In this document: positions 19,524 through 29,520 of the stretch, one piece after another
Position numbering within the stretch: the first letter of the stretch is position 1
How the letters are laid out: each line of letters starts with the position of its first letter
Source: Candidatus Pacearchaeota archaeon
Lineage (GTDB): Archaea; Nanobdellota; Nanobdellia; UBA10117; JABICX01
NCBI GenBank assembly: GCA_017608025.1
Contig: JAFCGM010000003.1
Location: 1 to 64,000 of the forward strand
Length of the DNA stretch: 64,000 nt
Direction: 5' to 3'
Made by a program: the position numbers and the translations under genes
The notes under the pieces: generated by a model
Told to the model about the DNA's origin: nothing
Database searches by the model: none
What the model saw: the letters and a program-made list of their open reading frames with translations, nothing else

Positions 19524-21190
19524 TGCCTATAATCGACTTAAATTTAAGAGATATGGAGAAGCTAATTGGCATAAAGATGCCTGTAGATAAAGAAAAGCTA
19601 AATGATATTTTTCAGTATGTTGGTGGTGAGGTTGAAGATGTTTACGGAGATGAATTAAAGCTTGAAATAAAATGCAGGAACAGACCTGATATTTGGTATG
19701 CTGAAGGAATTGCAAAAGAGCTTAAAGGAGCGTTTGGAAAGGAAAACGGTCTTTTGAAGCTCAAAGCAGAAAAGTCAAATTACAAAGTCATAGTAAACAA
19801 AAACATCAAGAAAATAAGGCCATATATTGGATGCGTTGTTCTCAAAGGATGCAAATTAAGTGATAACATAATAAAGCAAATAATGCAGCAGCAGGACAAG
19901 ATTGACGGAACTTATGGAAGAAAAAGGAAAAAAACATCCATTGGCATCTACAATTTTGATTTGCTTGAATTCCCTCTTTATTACAAGGCAATTGATCCAG
20001 AGGAAGTTGAGTTTGTTCCTCTTGACATGGATAGGAAAATGACTCCGAAAAAAGCATTGTTAACTCATCCGAAAGGAAGGGAATATGCTCATCTCCTCAA
20101 AGGGCATGTAAAATATCCTATTTTTATGGACAGCAAAAAACAAGTTTTGTCATTTCCTCCAATTATAAATTCAAATGATTTAGGAAAAATAAAGTACAAT
20201 ACAAAAAACATTTTGATTGAAGTTACTGGAACTGAGTATGAAGCTGTTCAGAATGTTCTTGTGATGATGGCAATAAGCTTTATTGCTCGGGGCGGAAAAG
20301 CTTATGAAGTTCACATTGACTATCCAAAAGAAATTTTCAAGAAAGATACAACTCCGAAGTTTGAAGTTAAAGAGAAAAAGAAAATTTCTACAGATTATGT
20401 AAACTCAATTCTTGGAACAGATTTCAAAGCAAATGAAATTAAAAGGGAGCTGGAAAAGGCAAGGTTCGGAGTTAAAGTAAAGGGAAAGGAAATTAAAGTT
20501 GAGATTCCATCTTATCGAACAGACATTATTCACGATTCTGACTTGGTTGAGGATATTGCAATAATGTATGGCTACAACAAGCTTCCTCTTAGTGATTTGG
20601 AACTTGCATCTGAAGCAGGGCTTTCAGAAATAACAAAGTTTAGTGACAAGATTCGTGAGTTCCTTATTGGGTTCAAGGCTCAGGAAGTTCTCAATTTTAC
20701 CCTGACTTCTGATTCTGCAATTGAAAAGTCAGGAGTTGAGAACAAAAATATAAGAATAGAAAATCCTATTAATGAAAATTACAGCATTTTAAGAAAAGAG
20801 CTGTTTCCAGGAATTCTCGAGTTTCTTTCAAAAAACACAAAAAAAGAGTTTCCTCAAGTTATTTTTGAGGTGGGAGATTGCGTTGAAAAAGACAGCAAAA
20901 GAGAAACCAATTCAAAGCAGATTAAAAAAGTCTGTTTTGCAATCTGCAAAGACAAAGTAACTTTCACAGAAATAAAGCAAATCTTAGAAAGCCTTGCTAA
21001 TTACATTGGAAAGGAATTAAAAGTTGAGGAAAAGGAAAAGAAAAGCTTCATCTCTGGAAGATGCGGGAAGATACTTGAAAACGGAAAGGAAATTGGTATA
21101 ATAGGGGAGATTCATCCTGAAATTCTTAAAAACTGGGGAATGAGTGTTCCAATTGCCTTGTTTGAAATAGAGATTGGTGAAGTTTTTTAA
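19523..21190 (+). CDS. pheT: Phenylalanyl-tRNA synthetase beta subunit
   Basis: Archaeal-type PheT directly after pheS; RNRPDIWYAEGIAKEL, DLVEDIAIMYGYN. Confidence 0.95.
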   Translation: MPIIDLNLRDMEKLIGIKMPVDKEKLNDIFQYVGGEVEDVYGDELKLEIKCRNRPDIWYAEGIAKELKGAFGKENGLLKLKAEKSNYKVIVNKNIKKIRPYIGCVVLKGCKLSDNIIKQIMQQQDKIDGTYGRKRKKTSIGIYNFDLLEFPLYYKAIDPEEVEFVPLDMDRKMTPKKALLTHPKGREYAHLLKGHVKYPIFMDSKKQVLSFPPIINSNDLGKIKYNTKNILIEVTGTEYEAVQNVLVMMAISFIARGGKAYEVHIDYPKEIFKKDTTPKFEVKEKKKISTDYVNSILGTDFKANEIKRELEKARFGVKVKGKEIKVEIPSYRTDIIHDSDLVEDIAIMYGYNKLPLSDLELASEAGLSEITKFSDKIREFLIGFKAQEVLNFTLTSDSAIEKSGVENKNIRIENPINENYSILRKELFPGILEFLSKNTKKEFPQVIFEVGDCVEKDSKRETNSKQIKKVCFAICKDKVTFTEIKQILESLANYIGKELKVEEKEKKSFISGRCGKILENGKEIGIIGEIHPEILKNWGMSVPIALFEIEIGEVF

Positions 21191-21204
21191 AAAAAGGAGA
21201 AGAA

Positions 21205-21789
21205 TTAATATTCTTCAACTAATTTATAAAAATACTCTTTTGGATGGCTGCAGCTCGGACATTCTTTCGGAGGTTCGTTTCCCTCATGAATATATCCGCA
21301 TTTCAGGCAGGCCCAGTAGATTTTCTGCTTTTTCTTGAACACTGTCTTGTTTTTGACTTGGATTAAGAGTTTTTTGTATCTTGATTCATGGTGCGACTCT
21401 GCCTTTGCAATTGCGCTAAGCCTTGCTGCAATTTTTGGAAACCCTTCCTTTACTGCTGTCTTTGCAAATTCTGGGTACATATCGCTTGTTTCATAATGCT
21501 CGCCGTCAATTGCTGATTGGAGATTTTCAGCTGTGCTTCCTATTTTAACATCAATGTCTGGAACCTTCAGAGAGATTTTCTCTCCATTTTGTTTAAGGTC
21601 GTTTACAAGCATTCTGAAAAGCCATTTTGCATGTTCTCTTTCCTGTTCAGCAGTTTCAAGGAAAATTTTTGAAATCTGATGAAAGCCCTCTTTTGCAGCT
21701 ATTTTACTATAAATAGTATACCTGTTTCTAGCCATTGATTCACCAATAAAAGCAGCCATCAAATTCTTGATTGTTTTTTCGCCTTTCAT
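21205..21789 (-). CDS. Rubrerythrin
   Basis: [28 protein letters not shown]-terminal rubredoxin-like [16 protein letters not shown]. Confidence 0.93.
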   Translation of the reverse strand: MKGEKTIKNLMAAFIGESMARNRYTIYSKIAAKEGFHQISKIFLETAEQEREHAKWLFRMLVNDLKQNGEKISLKVPDIDVKIGSTAENLQSAIDGEHYETSDMYPEFAKTAVKEGFPKIAARLSAIAKAESHHESRYKKLLIQVKNKTVFKKKQKIYWACLKCGYIHEGNEPPKECPSCSHPKEYFYKLVEEY

Positions 21790-21856
21790 AGTAGTTTAAC
21801 TAAAAAGCTCTTATTTAAAAGAGTTAAGAATTGCTGTTTAAAAAATGCTAAAAAAT

Positions 21857-22714
21857 TCAGTTCTTTGGAATATATATTCTTTGGATTGTTCCTTGCCCAG
21901 TTCCCTTACTATCTATTGAATATAAACCATTAAATTCTTTTTCAATAATATTTTTAATATAATTAAGCCCGAAACCAGAGTTTCCAGAAACATTGGTTTC
22001 TTGTAAATTAGAGAAATTGTTTAAGTTTGAATTAATTTCTTTTAATTTTTCAGTAGAAATTCCCTTTCCGTTATCTTTCAAAATTACTTCACAATTTGAT
22101 GGATTGTTAAATATTTTCATATCTAATTTTGTAGCATTATGTTTTATTGAGTTTGTGATTAATTCATTTAAAACAATAATGCTTTCTTCTAAATCCCCAT
22201 AAAATAAAACTTCCTTATTTGATGGAATTAGTTCTACATTAATATTAATATCATTATATTTATTTTTAACATTACTTAAAAGATTATTGAGAGAAATTTC
22301 CTCTTTTCCGTTAGAGAAATTTCCAACAAAATTATTTATTCTTTCTGACAGTTTTTGATATTTTTCACCTAAACTAGGATTATTTCTTAAATAATTTGGT
22401 GCAAAACTAAAAACTTGTGCAATTTCCTTTAAAAGATAAATTGAATTTGAGACGTAATCTTTCTTATTTTCTTGATTAATTTGACGGTATTGATCATGCT
22501 TTTCATTAAGAAATTTTTTGAAGTTATTTGTTCTATTTAAGCTATCATTAATTATTTCTAAATCATCTTTATTTTCAGTTTTATGTTGAAAAATTTCTAA
22601 TTTAAGAGTTGTTTGAAAAATTTTATTTGCTATTTCGTGAAATAATGCTCTGATTTGAGAATCTATTTTATCAGTAGATTTTCCCTCAATGATTTTTTCA
22701 AGATTATTCTCCAT
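21857..22714 (-). CDS. Sensor histidine kinase-like ATPase (GHKL)
   Basis: LNELITNSIKHNA (N box), LKDNGKGIS (G1), GNSGFGLNYIKNII (G2). Confidence 0.75.
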   Translation of the reverse strand: MENNLEKIIEGKSTDKIDSQIRALFHEIANKIFQTTLKLEIFQHKTENKDDLEIINDSLNRTNNFKKFLNEKHDQYRQINQENKKDYVSNSIYLLKEIAQVFSFAPNYLRNNPSLGEKYQKLSERINNFVGNFSNGKEEISLNNLLSNVKNKYNDININVELIPSNKEVLFYGDLEESIIVLNELITNSIKHNATKLDMKIFNNPSNCEVILKDNGKGISTEKLKEINSNLNNFSNLQETNVSGNSGFGLNYIKNIIEKEFNGLYSIDSKGTGQGTIQRIYIPKN

Positions 22715-22754
22715 TTTTAATTGTTTACTAGTGCATACAGGTCATAAACTTTGT

Positions 22755-23573
22755 TTATAAAGTTTTTGGTTTTATTATCACTTTAAAGTCAATAACAAAA
22801 TGATATTTTCTTGGGGCATATTTCTTGACCTTATGAGTACTGATAATTTTTATCTTTACATTTAATTTTTCAGCTTGTTTTCTTAGTTCACCAACTATGT
22901 TTTTTTTGTTATCATTTACTTCGTGGAAATGAATAAGTGTTCCTGGCTTTGAACAGGAAAATGCTGCTGGCAGAAAATCAAAAGTTCCTGGAAAATAACC
23001 CATTAAAATTCTATTAAATTTCTTGTTTAATTTTGGGCAAATTTTTTTTGAATTCCCTTTTATAATTTTAACTTTATCTTCTATTTTGTTTAAAATTATG
23101 TTTTCTTTTAGAAGTTTTATTGAATCTGGATTTAAGTCAATTGCTGTTATTTTCTTTGCTTTTGAGAGTTTTGCAATTGGAATTGTAAAGTAGCCAATTC
23201 CTGCAAACATATCCAGTATTTCTTCACCTTCTTTTATTTGCTTTATGATTCGCCGTTTTTCTTCTTGATTGCCTTTTGAAAACATAACCTTACGAACATC
23301 TATTTTAAACAAACAATCATTTTCTTTAACCAGTGTTTCACTTTCTCGTTTTCCAGCAATCCATTTAACATTCGGTTTTCTCAATTTTGAAGAAATTGCT
23401 CCCTGCGCAAAAACAGAATCAACAGTAGGAAATATCTTAAGAATTGCATCTCCAATCTTTTTGGAATTCATCCCGCGTTTCAGCTTAACTAGTATAATCT
23501 TTCCAACTCGCTGATAGCTTGCCGGAACATTATCACTTCCAACAATCTCTGAAAGAATTTTCTTAAAGCCCAT
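22755..23573 (-). CDS. Trm5/Tyw2-family tRNA methyltransferase-like protein
   Basis: EEILDMFAGIGYFTIPIAKLSKAKKITAIDLNPDS; MGYFPGTFDFLPAAF. Confidence 0.75.
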   Translation of the reverse strand: MGFKKILSEIVGSDNVPASYQRVGKIILVKLKRGMNSKKIGDAILKIFPTVDSVFAQGAISSKLRKPNVKWIAGKRESETLVKENDCLFKIDVRKVMFSKGNQEEKRRIIKQIKEGEEILDMFAGIGYFTIPIAKLSKAKKITAIDLNPDSIKLLKENIILNKIEDKVKIIKGNSKKICPKLNKKFNRILMGYFPGTFDFLPAAFSCSKPGTLIHFHEVNDNKKNIVGELRKQAEKLNVKIKIISTHKVKKYAPRKYHFVIDFKVIIKPKTL

Positions 23574-23574
23574 A

Positions 23575-24501
23575 TTAAAATAAAGACACTACAAATATTA
23601 TATACATTGTGATTAAGAAAAAAGCAATTCTTCGGTCAACAACTTTAAACTTGTAAATGTAAACTGAGAAAATAGCTGTTGCAAGAATTGCAATTGAAAT
23701 TGGTATCAAAAATGAGCCGATTGAAACTGAAAAAGAAAACAGCAATGCAATAAGGCCTGCAACTAAAAAGATATTGGCAATATTGCTTCCCAAAATATTT
23801 CCAACAGCAATGCCGTTTCGTCCTTTTATTGAAGCGGCAACAGATGAAAACAGCTCAGGAACAGATGTTCCAAATGCAATTAAAAGAATGCCAATAATTA
23901 TTTCAGAAAGTCCAAATGTTTGTGCAATTGAAATAGAATAACTTACAACAAATCGCGAAGACAAAACAATTCCTATAATTCCAAATACAACAAGCAGCAA
24001 TGGAATTATTGAATTCTTCCCAAAGTGAATGTGCTGTTTTGTCTTATTATAGTGATGTATGTAATTGTATCCGTGATAAATAATAAAAAAAGACAGCAAA
24101 AATAATCCTTCAACCCGCGAAACATACCCGTTCCACGCAAATAAAAGAATCATAAGCAAAGGCAAAAGCGAGAAAAACGAAGAAAAAACCTCTTCCTGAG
24201 AAACCTTGTATTTTTTCTTGGAAAATATAAAAACAAGACCAAGAATAAGACAAAGATTTGCAACATTGCTTCCAATAAGTATGCTTAATGCAAGATTTCC
24301 TGCTTTGCTCAACTGCGCCATAATTGCAGAAGAAAGCTCAGGCAAAGATGTTCCAATCGCCAGCACAAAAGCTGAAACAACAAATGGGGATAACTTTATG
24401 TTTTCTGCCAGTTTTGAAAGAAACTTGACAGTAAAATCAGATGATAAAATTAAAGCAATCATAGATAATGCAAAAAAAGTTATCAAAAGCAGCAATTCCA
24501 T
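23575..24501 (-). CDS. CaCA-family Na+/Ca2+ exchanger-like transporter
   Basis: Two repeats: AIGTSLPELSSAI..GSNVANLCLILGL and AFGTSVPELFSSV..GSNIANIFLVAGL. Confidence 0.9.
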   Translation of the reverse strand: MELLLLITFFALSMIALILSSDFTVKFLSKLAENIKLSPFVVSAFVLAIGTSLPELSSAIMAQLSKAGNLALSILIGSNVANLCLILGLVFIFSKKKYKVSQEEVFSSFFSLLPLLMILLFAWNGYVSRVEGLFLLSFFIIYHGYNYIHHYNKTKQHIHFGKNSIIPLLLVVFGIIGIVLSSRFVVSYSISIAQTFGLSEIIIGILLIAFGTSVPELFSSVAASIKGRNGIAVGNILGSNIANIFLVAGLIALLFSFSVSIGSFLIPISIAILATAIFSVYIYKFKVVDRRIAFFLITMYIIFVVSLF

Positions 24502-24594
24502 AACCTAAAGAAAAGATAATTTAATTTAAATCTATCTGCCTGAATCTACAATACCAAAAACCTTTTAAATTAACTACTGGAAAATAACACTATT

Positions 24595-26013
24595 ATGAAC
24601 AAGCACTATAATCCAATTATTATTTCAAAAATTCGCTCTACTACGCATAATGATGATAAAAGAGTTTTATTTCGTCTTGATAAAATTATTAAATCAACTC
24701 TCAAAGGAAGAGGGATTAATCCTGCATCATTTGTTATTCATAAAGATCCAGAAACAAGAACGCTGACTATTGAACCAAAAAACAATTCTGTTAATTTCAG
24801 CGTAATTGAAAGCGCTCTTGAAAAAATATCATATAAAAATAATTGGGCATGGGACATTCAAGAACAATATTCACAAGAAGACGAGCATGAAACTTCTAAT
24901 GAATATATTAATAAATTGCGTAAAGAAAGAAAAAGAATTGGACAGCAGTTCGCAGAGTATCGAAATAAAACAAGCGAAGAAATAAGGCAGTATAGAGAAA
25001 ATGAAAATAGATATAAAAACAGGATTCAGATGCTTGAAGAGCTAAACAAAGGACTTGAAGAAAAAATAGCAGGCAAACAACCAATTGAAATTCTCCCAAA
25101 ATCTTCTGAAGAATTTTACAATGCTCTTGTAACAAAAAATGCAGATGAAATTAGAGCATATCTTGACAAGTCAAAAGGAGATATTGACTTTTATGTTAAA
25201 AATAATGTTTTTGAAAATTTGGATGATTTAATTGAATTAAGTAAATCTGCAGAAGATGATTTAATCAGTCCTTTGGTTAGAAAAATATCTGAGAAGTCAG
25301 CAGATATGGCAAACAAATTAAAAGAATGCAAAACTGACCAAGAAATTATGGATACTGTCTCAGAATGGACAGATACTGAATATTATCAAACCAACATAGA
25401 TGCATATACTCGTGCTGTTGAATATATTGCATATATTAAAAAATTAAAAGACGATTCTTCAGCTCCAGAAGATGTTTACAAAATACTTTTTGATGAAAAT
25501 ACATTAAAACCAAAAAAGAAAATAATTGAAGAATTTAAAAAGAACAAAAAAGCTCATGAACAAATGTCTGATGTTGCAAAGGCATTAAGCGAAACAAGAA
25601 CAAAATACAACTTAGTCAACAAAATCCAAGAGAGAGCAGATGCTGCCCGAAAAGCAGAACTTTCAGTTAATTATATTGTTTATTACAAAGCAGGAGAAAA
25701 TCCAACATTAAATGTACTTGCTCCAGCAATACATACTGACGCGCAAATTGGGGAAATTGTTTTAAAGCCCCTTTATGATATTGCAAAAAAATACAGTAAC
25801 AATAAAAAAATTAATGTTGAATCAAAAAACGGAATATCTTTTGTTGAAATTTCTATAAGTGGAGATAACTGGGATGAAACTACAAGAAAACGCCAAGCAG
25901 TAAGCAGACGAATGTCAAAAATCGAAGACATGCTTAACAAATCAAAAGAAAAACTTGAATTCTTTGGATTAGAGCCAAAAATTACTCGAGTCCAAGAATA
26001 CCAAAATGAATAA
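24595..26013 (+). CDS. Coiled-coil hypothetical protein
   Basis: 472 aa, Lys/Glu-rich heptad-like central region. Confidence 0.6.
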   Translation: MNKHYNPIIISKIRSTTHNDDKRVLFRLDKIIKSTLKGRGINPASFVIHKDPETRTLTIEPKNNSVNFSVIESALEKISYKNNWAWDIQEQYSQEDEHETSNEYINKLRKERKRIGQQFAEYRNKTSEEIRQYRENENRYKNRIQMLEELNKGLEEKIAGKQPIEILPKSSEEFYNALVTKNADEIRAYLDKSKGDIDFYVKNNVFENLDDLIELSKSAEDDLISPLVRKISEKSADMANKLKECKTDQEIMDTVSEWTDTEYYQTNIDAYTRAVEYIAYIKKLKDDSSAPEDVYKILFDENTLKPKKKIIEEFKKNKKAHEQMSDVAKALSETRTKYNLVNKIQERADAARKAELSVNYIVYYKAGENPTLNVLAPAIHTDAQIGEIVLKPLYDIAKKYSNNKKINVESKNGISFVEISISGDNWDETTRKRQAVSRRMSKIEDMLNKSKEKLEFFGLEPKITRVQEYQNE

Positions 26014-27582
26014 TTAAACTTTCTCTAGAAGTTTTCGAATCTTATCCTTACCGATTGCCAAAATAAAAGGCGCTAACCGAGGTCCGCGTTCCTTGTTTAC
26101 AATCGCAAGATAGCACGCTCTGAAAAATTCTTTTGTCTTCAAGTTATTTTTTTCAGCAATTTTGTAAAACTGCTCAAACAATTTCTTTTCATCAATCTTA
26201 TTCTTTAGAACAGCAGCTAAATCCCTGAGCGCTTGCTTTTCATTGGCATTCAAACCAGAAGCAGAAGGTTTCTTTGCAACTGCAAACTTATGCTTTTCAT
26301 CAGCATATTTTTTCATCCAGTTGGAAACGCAAACCATAATCTCCTCAAGACGCTTGCTCTTTGCAACTTTCATAAATTCAGCATACTTTTCAGCAGCTTT
26401 TTTAGGATTCTGGAAAATATTGTTAAACTCAATGCAGGTTCTTATTGCAGGTTGAATGGGCATCTTTTTTAAAGGAGTTGTGCTCATCTCATAAACTCTG
26501 GACCAGTGCTGTTGGTCTCTTTTGCTGACTTTCTCTTTTCCAAAATAAACTCTCTCAGCAAAGTAAAAGTCTTCAAACACTTTCAAATAATCATCATCAA
26601 GCGGAAGCGCAAATTCCTTGTTTGGTTTTGTTCCAGCATAAAGAAATATCATAACTTCTTTTGGGTAAACTGCCATTAAATCACGAGGAGATACAACATT
26701 TCCAGCTGAACTTGACATTTTTACACCTTGCCCTTTGAGTTTAATTTGATTGTATGCAATAAATTCAGGAGATTCAAATGGCCAGATGTCTTTAATCATT
26801 TCCTTTCCTGTATCAAATGTTCCGCCAGGCGAGAAATGGTCTTTTCCCCATGGCTCAAAAACAGTGTCATAAAACTTCCATTTCATCGGAGTTTCAACTC
26901 TCCAAAGAAGCTTAATCCAGCCCTTTTTGGAAAAGTTTAATTTGCGGGTTTTTCCATCACACTCGCAAGTGTATTTTACAGTATAATTTTTGTCATAATC
27001 AATTATTTGAGTTGTGTCTTTCTTGCAATTTTCACAATAAACACGAGCAGGCCACCACTTCTCTTCAAGAGGTGTTTCTCTGAATTTATCTAAAATTTCC
27101 CTGATTTTATCTCTGCTGTTCAGTGCTTTTTTAATTTCATCTTTGTAAACGCACTTCAAGTACTGTTCTGATTCAGAAAGATAAATTGGTTTTATGCCAA
27201 GAAGTTTCATTTCTTCCTTGAACGGCAATGCAAAATGCTCTGAATATGATTTGTGGCATTTCCATGGGTCTGGAATCCAGCAAAGAGGCATTCCAATGTA
27301 TTTTTCCCATTCCTTTGGAACATTTTTCGGAACTTTTCTGAACCTGTCAAAATCATCAAAATAGCAATAAAAATTAGTTTTTTTCTTTTTTGAACGAAGA
27401 GCAGAATCCACAAAATGAACTGTAATTGGCTCCCGAAGCTTTCCTGCATGAACAATTCCGCTAGATGATAATCCTGCACGCAAGGAATAAGATTTCTTTT
27501 TAGGGTGTTTGGCAATAATTTTATCTGCAACCTGATCTGCCCAGTATTTGCTCTCTTCCATTTTAAATAAATAATCTTTCAC
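26014..27582 (-). CDS. lysK: Lysyl-tRNA synthetase, class I
   Basis: SYSLRAGLSSSGIVHAGKLREPITV, VKMSSSAGNVVSPRDLM. Confidence 0.94.
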   Translation of the reverse strand: MKDYLFKMEESKYWADQVADKIIAKHPKKKSYSLRAGLSSSGIVHAGKLREPITVHFVDSALRSKKKKTNFYCYFDDFDRFRKVPKNVPKEWEKYIGMPLCWIPDPWKCHKSYSEHFALPFKEEMKLLGIKPIYLSESEQYLKCVYKDEIKKALNSRDKIREILDKFRETPLEEKWWPARVYCENCKKDTTQIIDYDKNYTVKYTCECDGKTRKLNFSKKGWIKLLWRVETPMKWKFYDTVFEPWGKDHFSPGGTFDTGKEMIKDIWPFESPEFIAYNQIKLKGQGVKMSSSAGNVVSPRDLMAVYPKEVMIFLYAGTKPNKEFALPLDDDYLKVFEDFYFAERVYFGKEKVSKRDQQHWSRVYEMSTTPLKKMPIQPAIRTCIEFNNIFQNPKKAAEKYAEFMKVAKSKRLEEIMVCVSNWMKKYADEKHKFAVAKKPSASGLNANEKQALRDLAAVLKNKIDEKKLFEQFYKIAEKNNLKTKEFFRACYLAIVNKERGPRLAPFILAIGKDKIRKLLEKV

Positions 27583-27599
27583 ACTTAAATAATTTATGA

Positions 27600-27640
27600 C
27601 TGCCTTTTCTTTTAAAAAGAAAATGCAAGTTGCTAAAAGA
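27600..27640 (-). repeat. Palindromic repeat family copy upstream of lysK
   Basis: Reverse strand TCTTTTAGCAACTTGCATTTTCTTTTTAAAAGAAAAGGCAG. Confidence 0.75.
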
Positions 27641-27762
27641 AACTGCTTTTAACAACAAATAAATATAAGTGGACCTCTAAAAAAGGTCCAGGTGAACATA
27701 TCCACGAGAGCAGCTCGTGAACATGAAGAGTTAATCTTTTGATTGGTATTTAAAAACTTTGT

Positions 27763-27802
27763 GGCAGGACTTTCTTTAAAAAAGAACCTCTGCCAAGAAA
27801 AG
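27763..27802 (-). repeat. Palindromic repeat family copy
   Basis: Reverse strand CTTTTCTTGGCAGAGGTTCTTTTTTAAAGAAAGTCCTGCC; GGCAG/CTGCC outer arms. Confidence 0.65.
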
Positions 27803-27847
27803 AATATTTCCACAACATTTAAAAACAAATTAGCATTATTGAAAGAT

Positions 27848-27922
27848 GGGTCGTTAGCTCAGTCTGGTTAGAGCACTGGCCTTTTAAGCCAGGTGTCGCG
27901 GGTTCAAATCCCGTACGACCCG
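27848..27922 (+). tRNA. tRNA-Lys(UUU)
   Basis: GGGTCGTTAGCTCAGTCTGGTTAGAGCACTGGCCTTTTAAGCCAGGTGTCGCGGGTTCAAATCCCGTACGACCCG; full cloverleaf, anticodon TTT. Confidence 0.96.
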
Positions 27923-27945
27923 GAGCTTTTCTCAAAGAAAAGCTC
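27923..27945. repeat. Perfect 10-bp-stem palindrome abutting tRNA-Lys 3' end
   Basis: GAGCTTTTCT-CAA-AGAAAAGCTC. Confidence 0.85.
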
Positions 27946-27990
27946 GCAAAAGATATTTCACTGCCGTTCGACAATTTTTGCTTGAAGAGC

Positions 27991-28027
27991 AAGTTTTTGG
28001 CAACTTGCCTTTTTCTGAAAAAGGCAG
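27991..28027 (+). repeat. Palindromic repeat core, type copy, followed by a tRNA-Lys tail copy
   Basis: AAGTTTTTGGCAACTTGCCTTTTTCTGAAAAAGGCAG, followed at once by ATCCCGTACGACCCG. Confidence 0.85.
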
Positions 28028-28042
28028 ATCCCGTACGACCCG
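28028..28042 (+). repeat. 15-nt duplicate of tRNA-Lys 3' end (first extra copy)
   Basis: ATCCCGTACGACCCG identical to 27908-27922. Confidence 0.9.
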
Positions 28043-28046
28043 CTCT

Positions 28047-28160
28047 CCCTTTTCTCTAGAAAAGAAAAGGTAAGTTTCCAAAAGAAACAATATTGTTCTC
28101 TTTCGAGAACATTTCTCTTGTAAGAGAAAGATAATGCGAGTATCAATCCCGTACAACTCA
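28047..28160. repeat. Second repeat unit, further hairpins and degenerate third copy of the tRNA-Lys tail
   Basis: CCCTTTTCTCTAGAAAAGAAAAGGTAAGTTTCCAAAAGAAAC, hairpins GTTCTCtttcGAGAAC and TTTCTCTTgtAAGAGAAA, then ATCCCGTACAACTCA. Confidence 0.65.
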
Positions 28161-28188
28161 CTTCCCAAAAAAGAGGCAAAAAACCAAA

Positions 28189-28599
28189 ATGGTTATAGAA
28201 ATTATAATTCCTTTCAATCCAAAATCCCTGTATGAATATGGAAGCATTGGAGACATTGTTGCAGCTTTTCATAAAAATAAGATAATTATTGGTGAGCGCA
28301 CACTTTCCCCAGATGAATATCCACGAGTTCAGCAGTGGGCTTACCTGACAAAGATAAGAGATAATGGATACAAATTTAATCATAATTTTCAAAGCCAGCC
28401 AAAAAAAGTGGATAACAACATATTTCGATTGCCTAACAGATTCATGGACCTTTTATGTGAAATATCTCCTGAATTTCAGAAAAATCTTAGAATTTACTCT
28501 CTTTTTGCACAAAGTCCAATTCTCTTGAAAAAAAGAGAATACCAAACAGAGTGCAACATAAACTCACTTAACCAAATTATCGATGACAAATTGGAATAA
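28189..28599 (+). CDS. Hypothetical protein
   Basis: 136-aa ORF. Confidence 0.45.
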   Translation: MVIEIIIPFNPKSLYEYGSIGDIVAAFHKNKIIIGERTLSPDEYPRVQQWAYLTKIRDNGYKFNHNFQSQPKKVDNNIFRLPNRFMDLLCEISPEFQKNLRIYSLFAQSPILLKKREYQTECNINSLNQIIDDKLE

Positions 28600-28666
28600 A
28601 AAATGCTGCCAATTCTATACTCTAAACTAAAACAATGCTTTTAAGCTAAGAACTTAAAAGAAATGT

Positions 28667-29059
28667 ATGAGCGGTCTTGAAAGCAAATTAAAAATTTCTA
28701 AGTATGTTAAATTAACCAGTAAAGGAACTGTAAAAAGAATTTATTGGGGAAGACTAAGAAAATTAAGAGAAAAAGAAATTGAAAAACATCAAGACCTTGG
28801 CGTGAATGAAGTTTTTAATTATTTGATAGATACACCTCGAGTTCTTTCTCTTGACCAGTATGGAAATTATGTTATTTCAAGACGCGGCAGAATAGACAAT
28901 CCGTCTGTAGATAGAAGCAAAGACAAAAGGTTTTTTGAAGATAATACTATTTATTTCACAAGAAAAAAGCACGCCATTGAATGCGCAAAAAACTATCTTG
29001 AACTAAAAAATTTTTCAGTAGACAAATTGCCAAAACGAAAAGATGTAATTCGGTTGTAG
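28667..29059 (+). CDS. Hypothetical protein
   Basis: 130-aa ORF. Confidence 0.5.
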   Translation: MSGLESKLKISKYVKLTSKGTVKRIYWGRLRKLREKEIEKHQDLGVNEVFNYLIDTPRVLSLDQYGNYVISRRGRIDNPSVDRSKDKRFFEDNTIYFTRKKHAIECAKNYLELKNFSVDKLPKRKDVIRL

Positions 29060-29112
29060 ATTGTGTTCTTAATTAAATAAATTTTTTTATAGCAATCTTT
29101 TAACAGAACATT

Positions 29113-29520
29113 ATGGGTCTTGAAACAGAAGTGTTGAATATTAGGGAAATACCTTGGCCAGTAAATAACTCAAACAACAGCATTAGTAATAAGTGGTATG
29201 CGTTGGTTACTAAAGCATCAGAAGACACAGGACATGGCGGAGAGTCAAGTTTCTATGTTACTGAACTTTATATTGGAGTTAAAGCATCAGATTTTGTTCT
29301 TGATGCACAGCTAAGAGTTTTTGTTGATTCAGAAAAACCCAATCTGCATGCAATAGAAGACCCAGTTAAAATAGAAACATGCAATAAAAAAGTAAAAATC
29401 ACTAGTTCAACAGATAATAAAATAAAATTTATTGGCAATAATCTTCATAAAACTTTAATGGAATCAAGTGAAACCTATAAAAAAATATTTCATTTGTATA
29501 TAAATAATTCAAAAAAGTAA
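29113..29520 (+). CDS. Hypothetical protein
   Basis: 135-aa ORF. Confidence 0.5.
   Translation: MGLETEVLNIREIPWPVNNSNNSISNKWYALVTKASEDTGHGGESSFYVTELYIGVKASDFVLDAQLRVFVDSEKPNLHAIEDPVKIETCNKKVKITSSTDNKIKFIGNNLHKTLMESSETYKKIFHLYINNSKK

Noticed and set aside
26014-27582. Class-I LysRS as an unusual finding
   Set aside because: Class-I LysRS is standard in many archaea; only its proximity to tRNA-Lys and the repeats is notable.
27600-28160. Possible CRISPR array from repeated palindromes around tRNA-Lys
   Set aside because: Repeat units differ in sequence, orientation and spacing, there are no regular spacers, and no cas genes are in the window.
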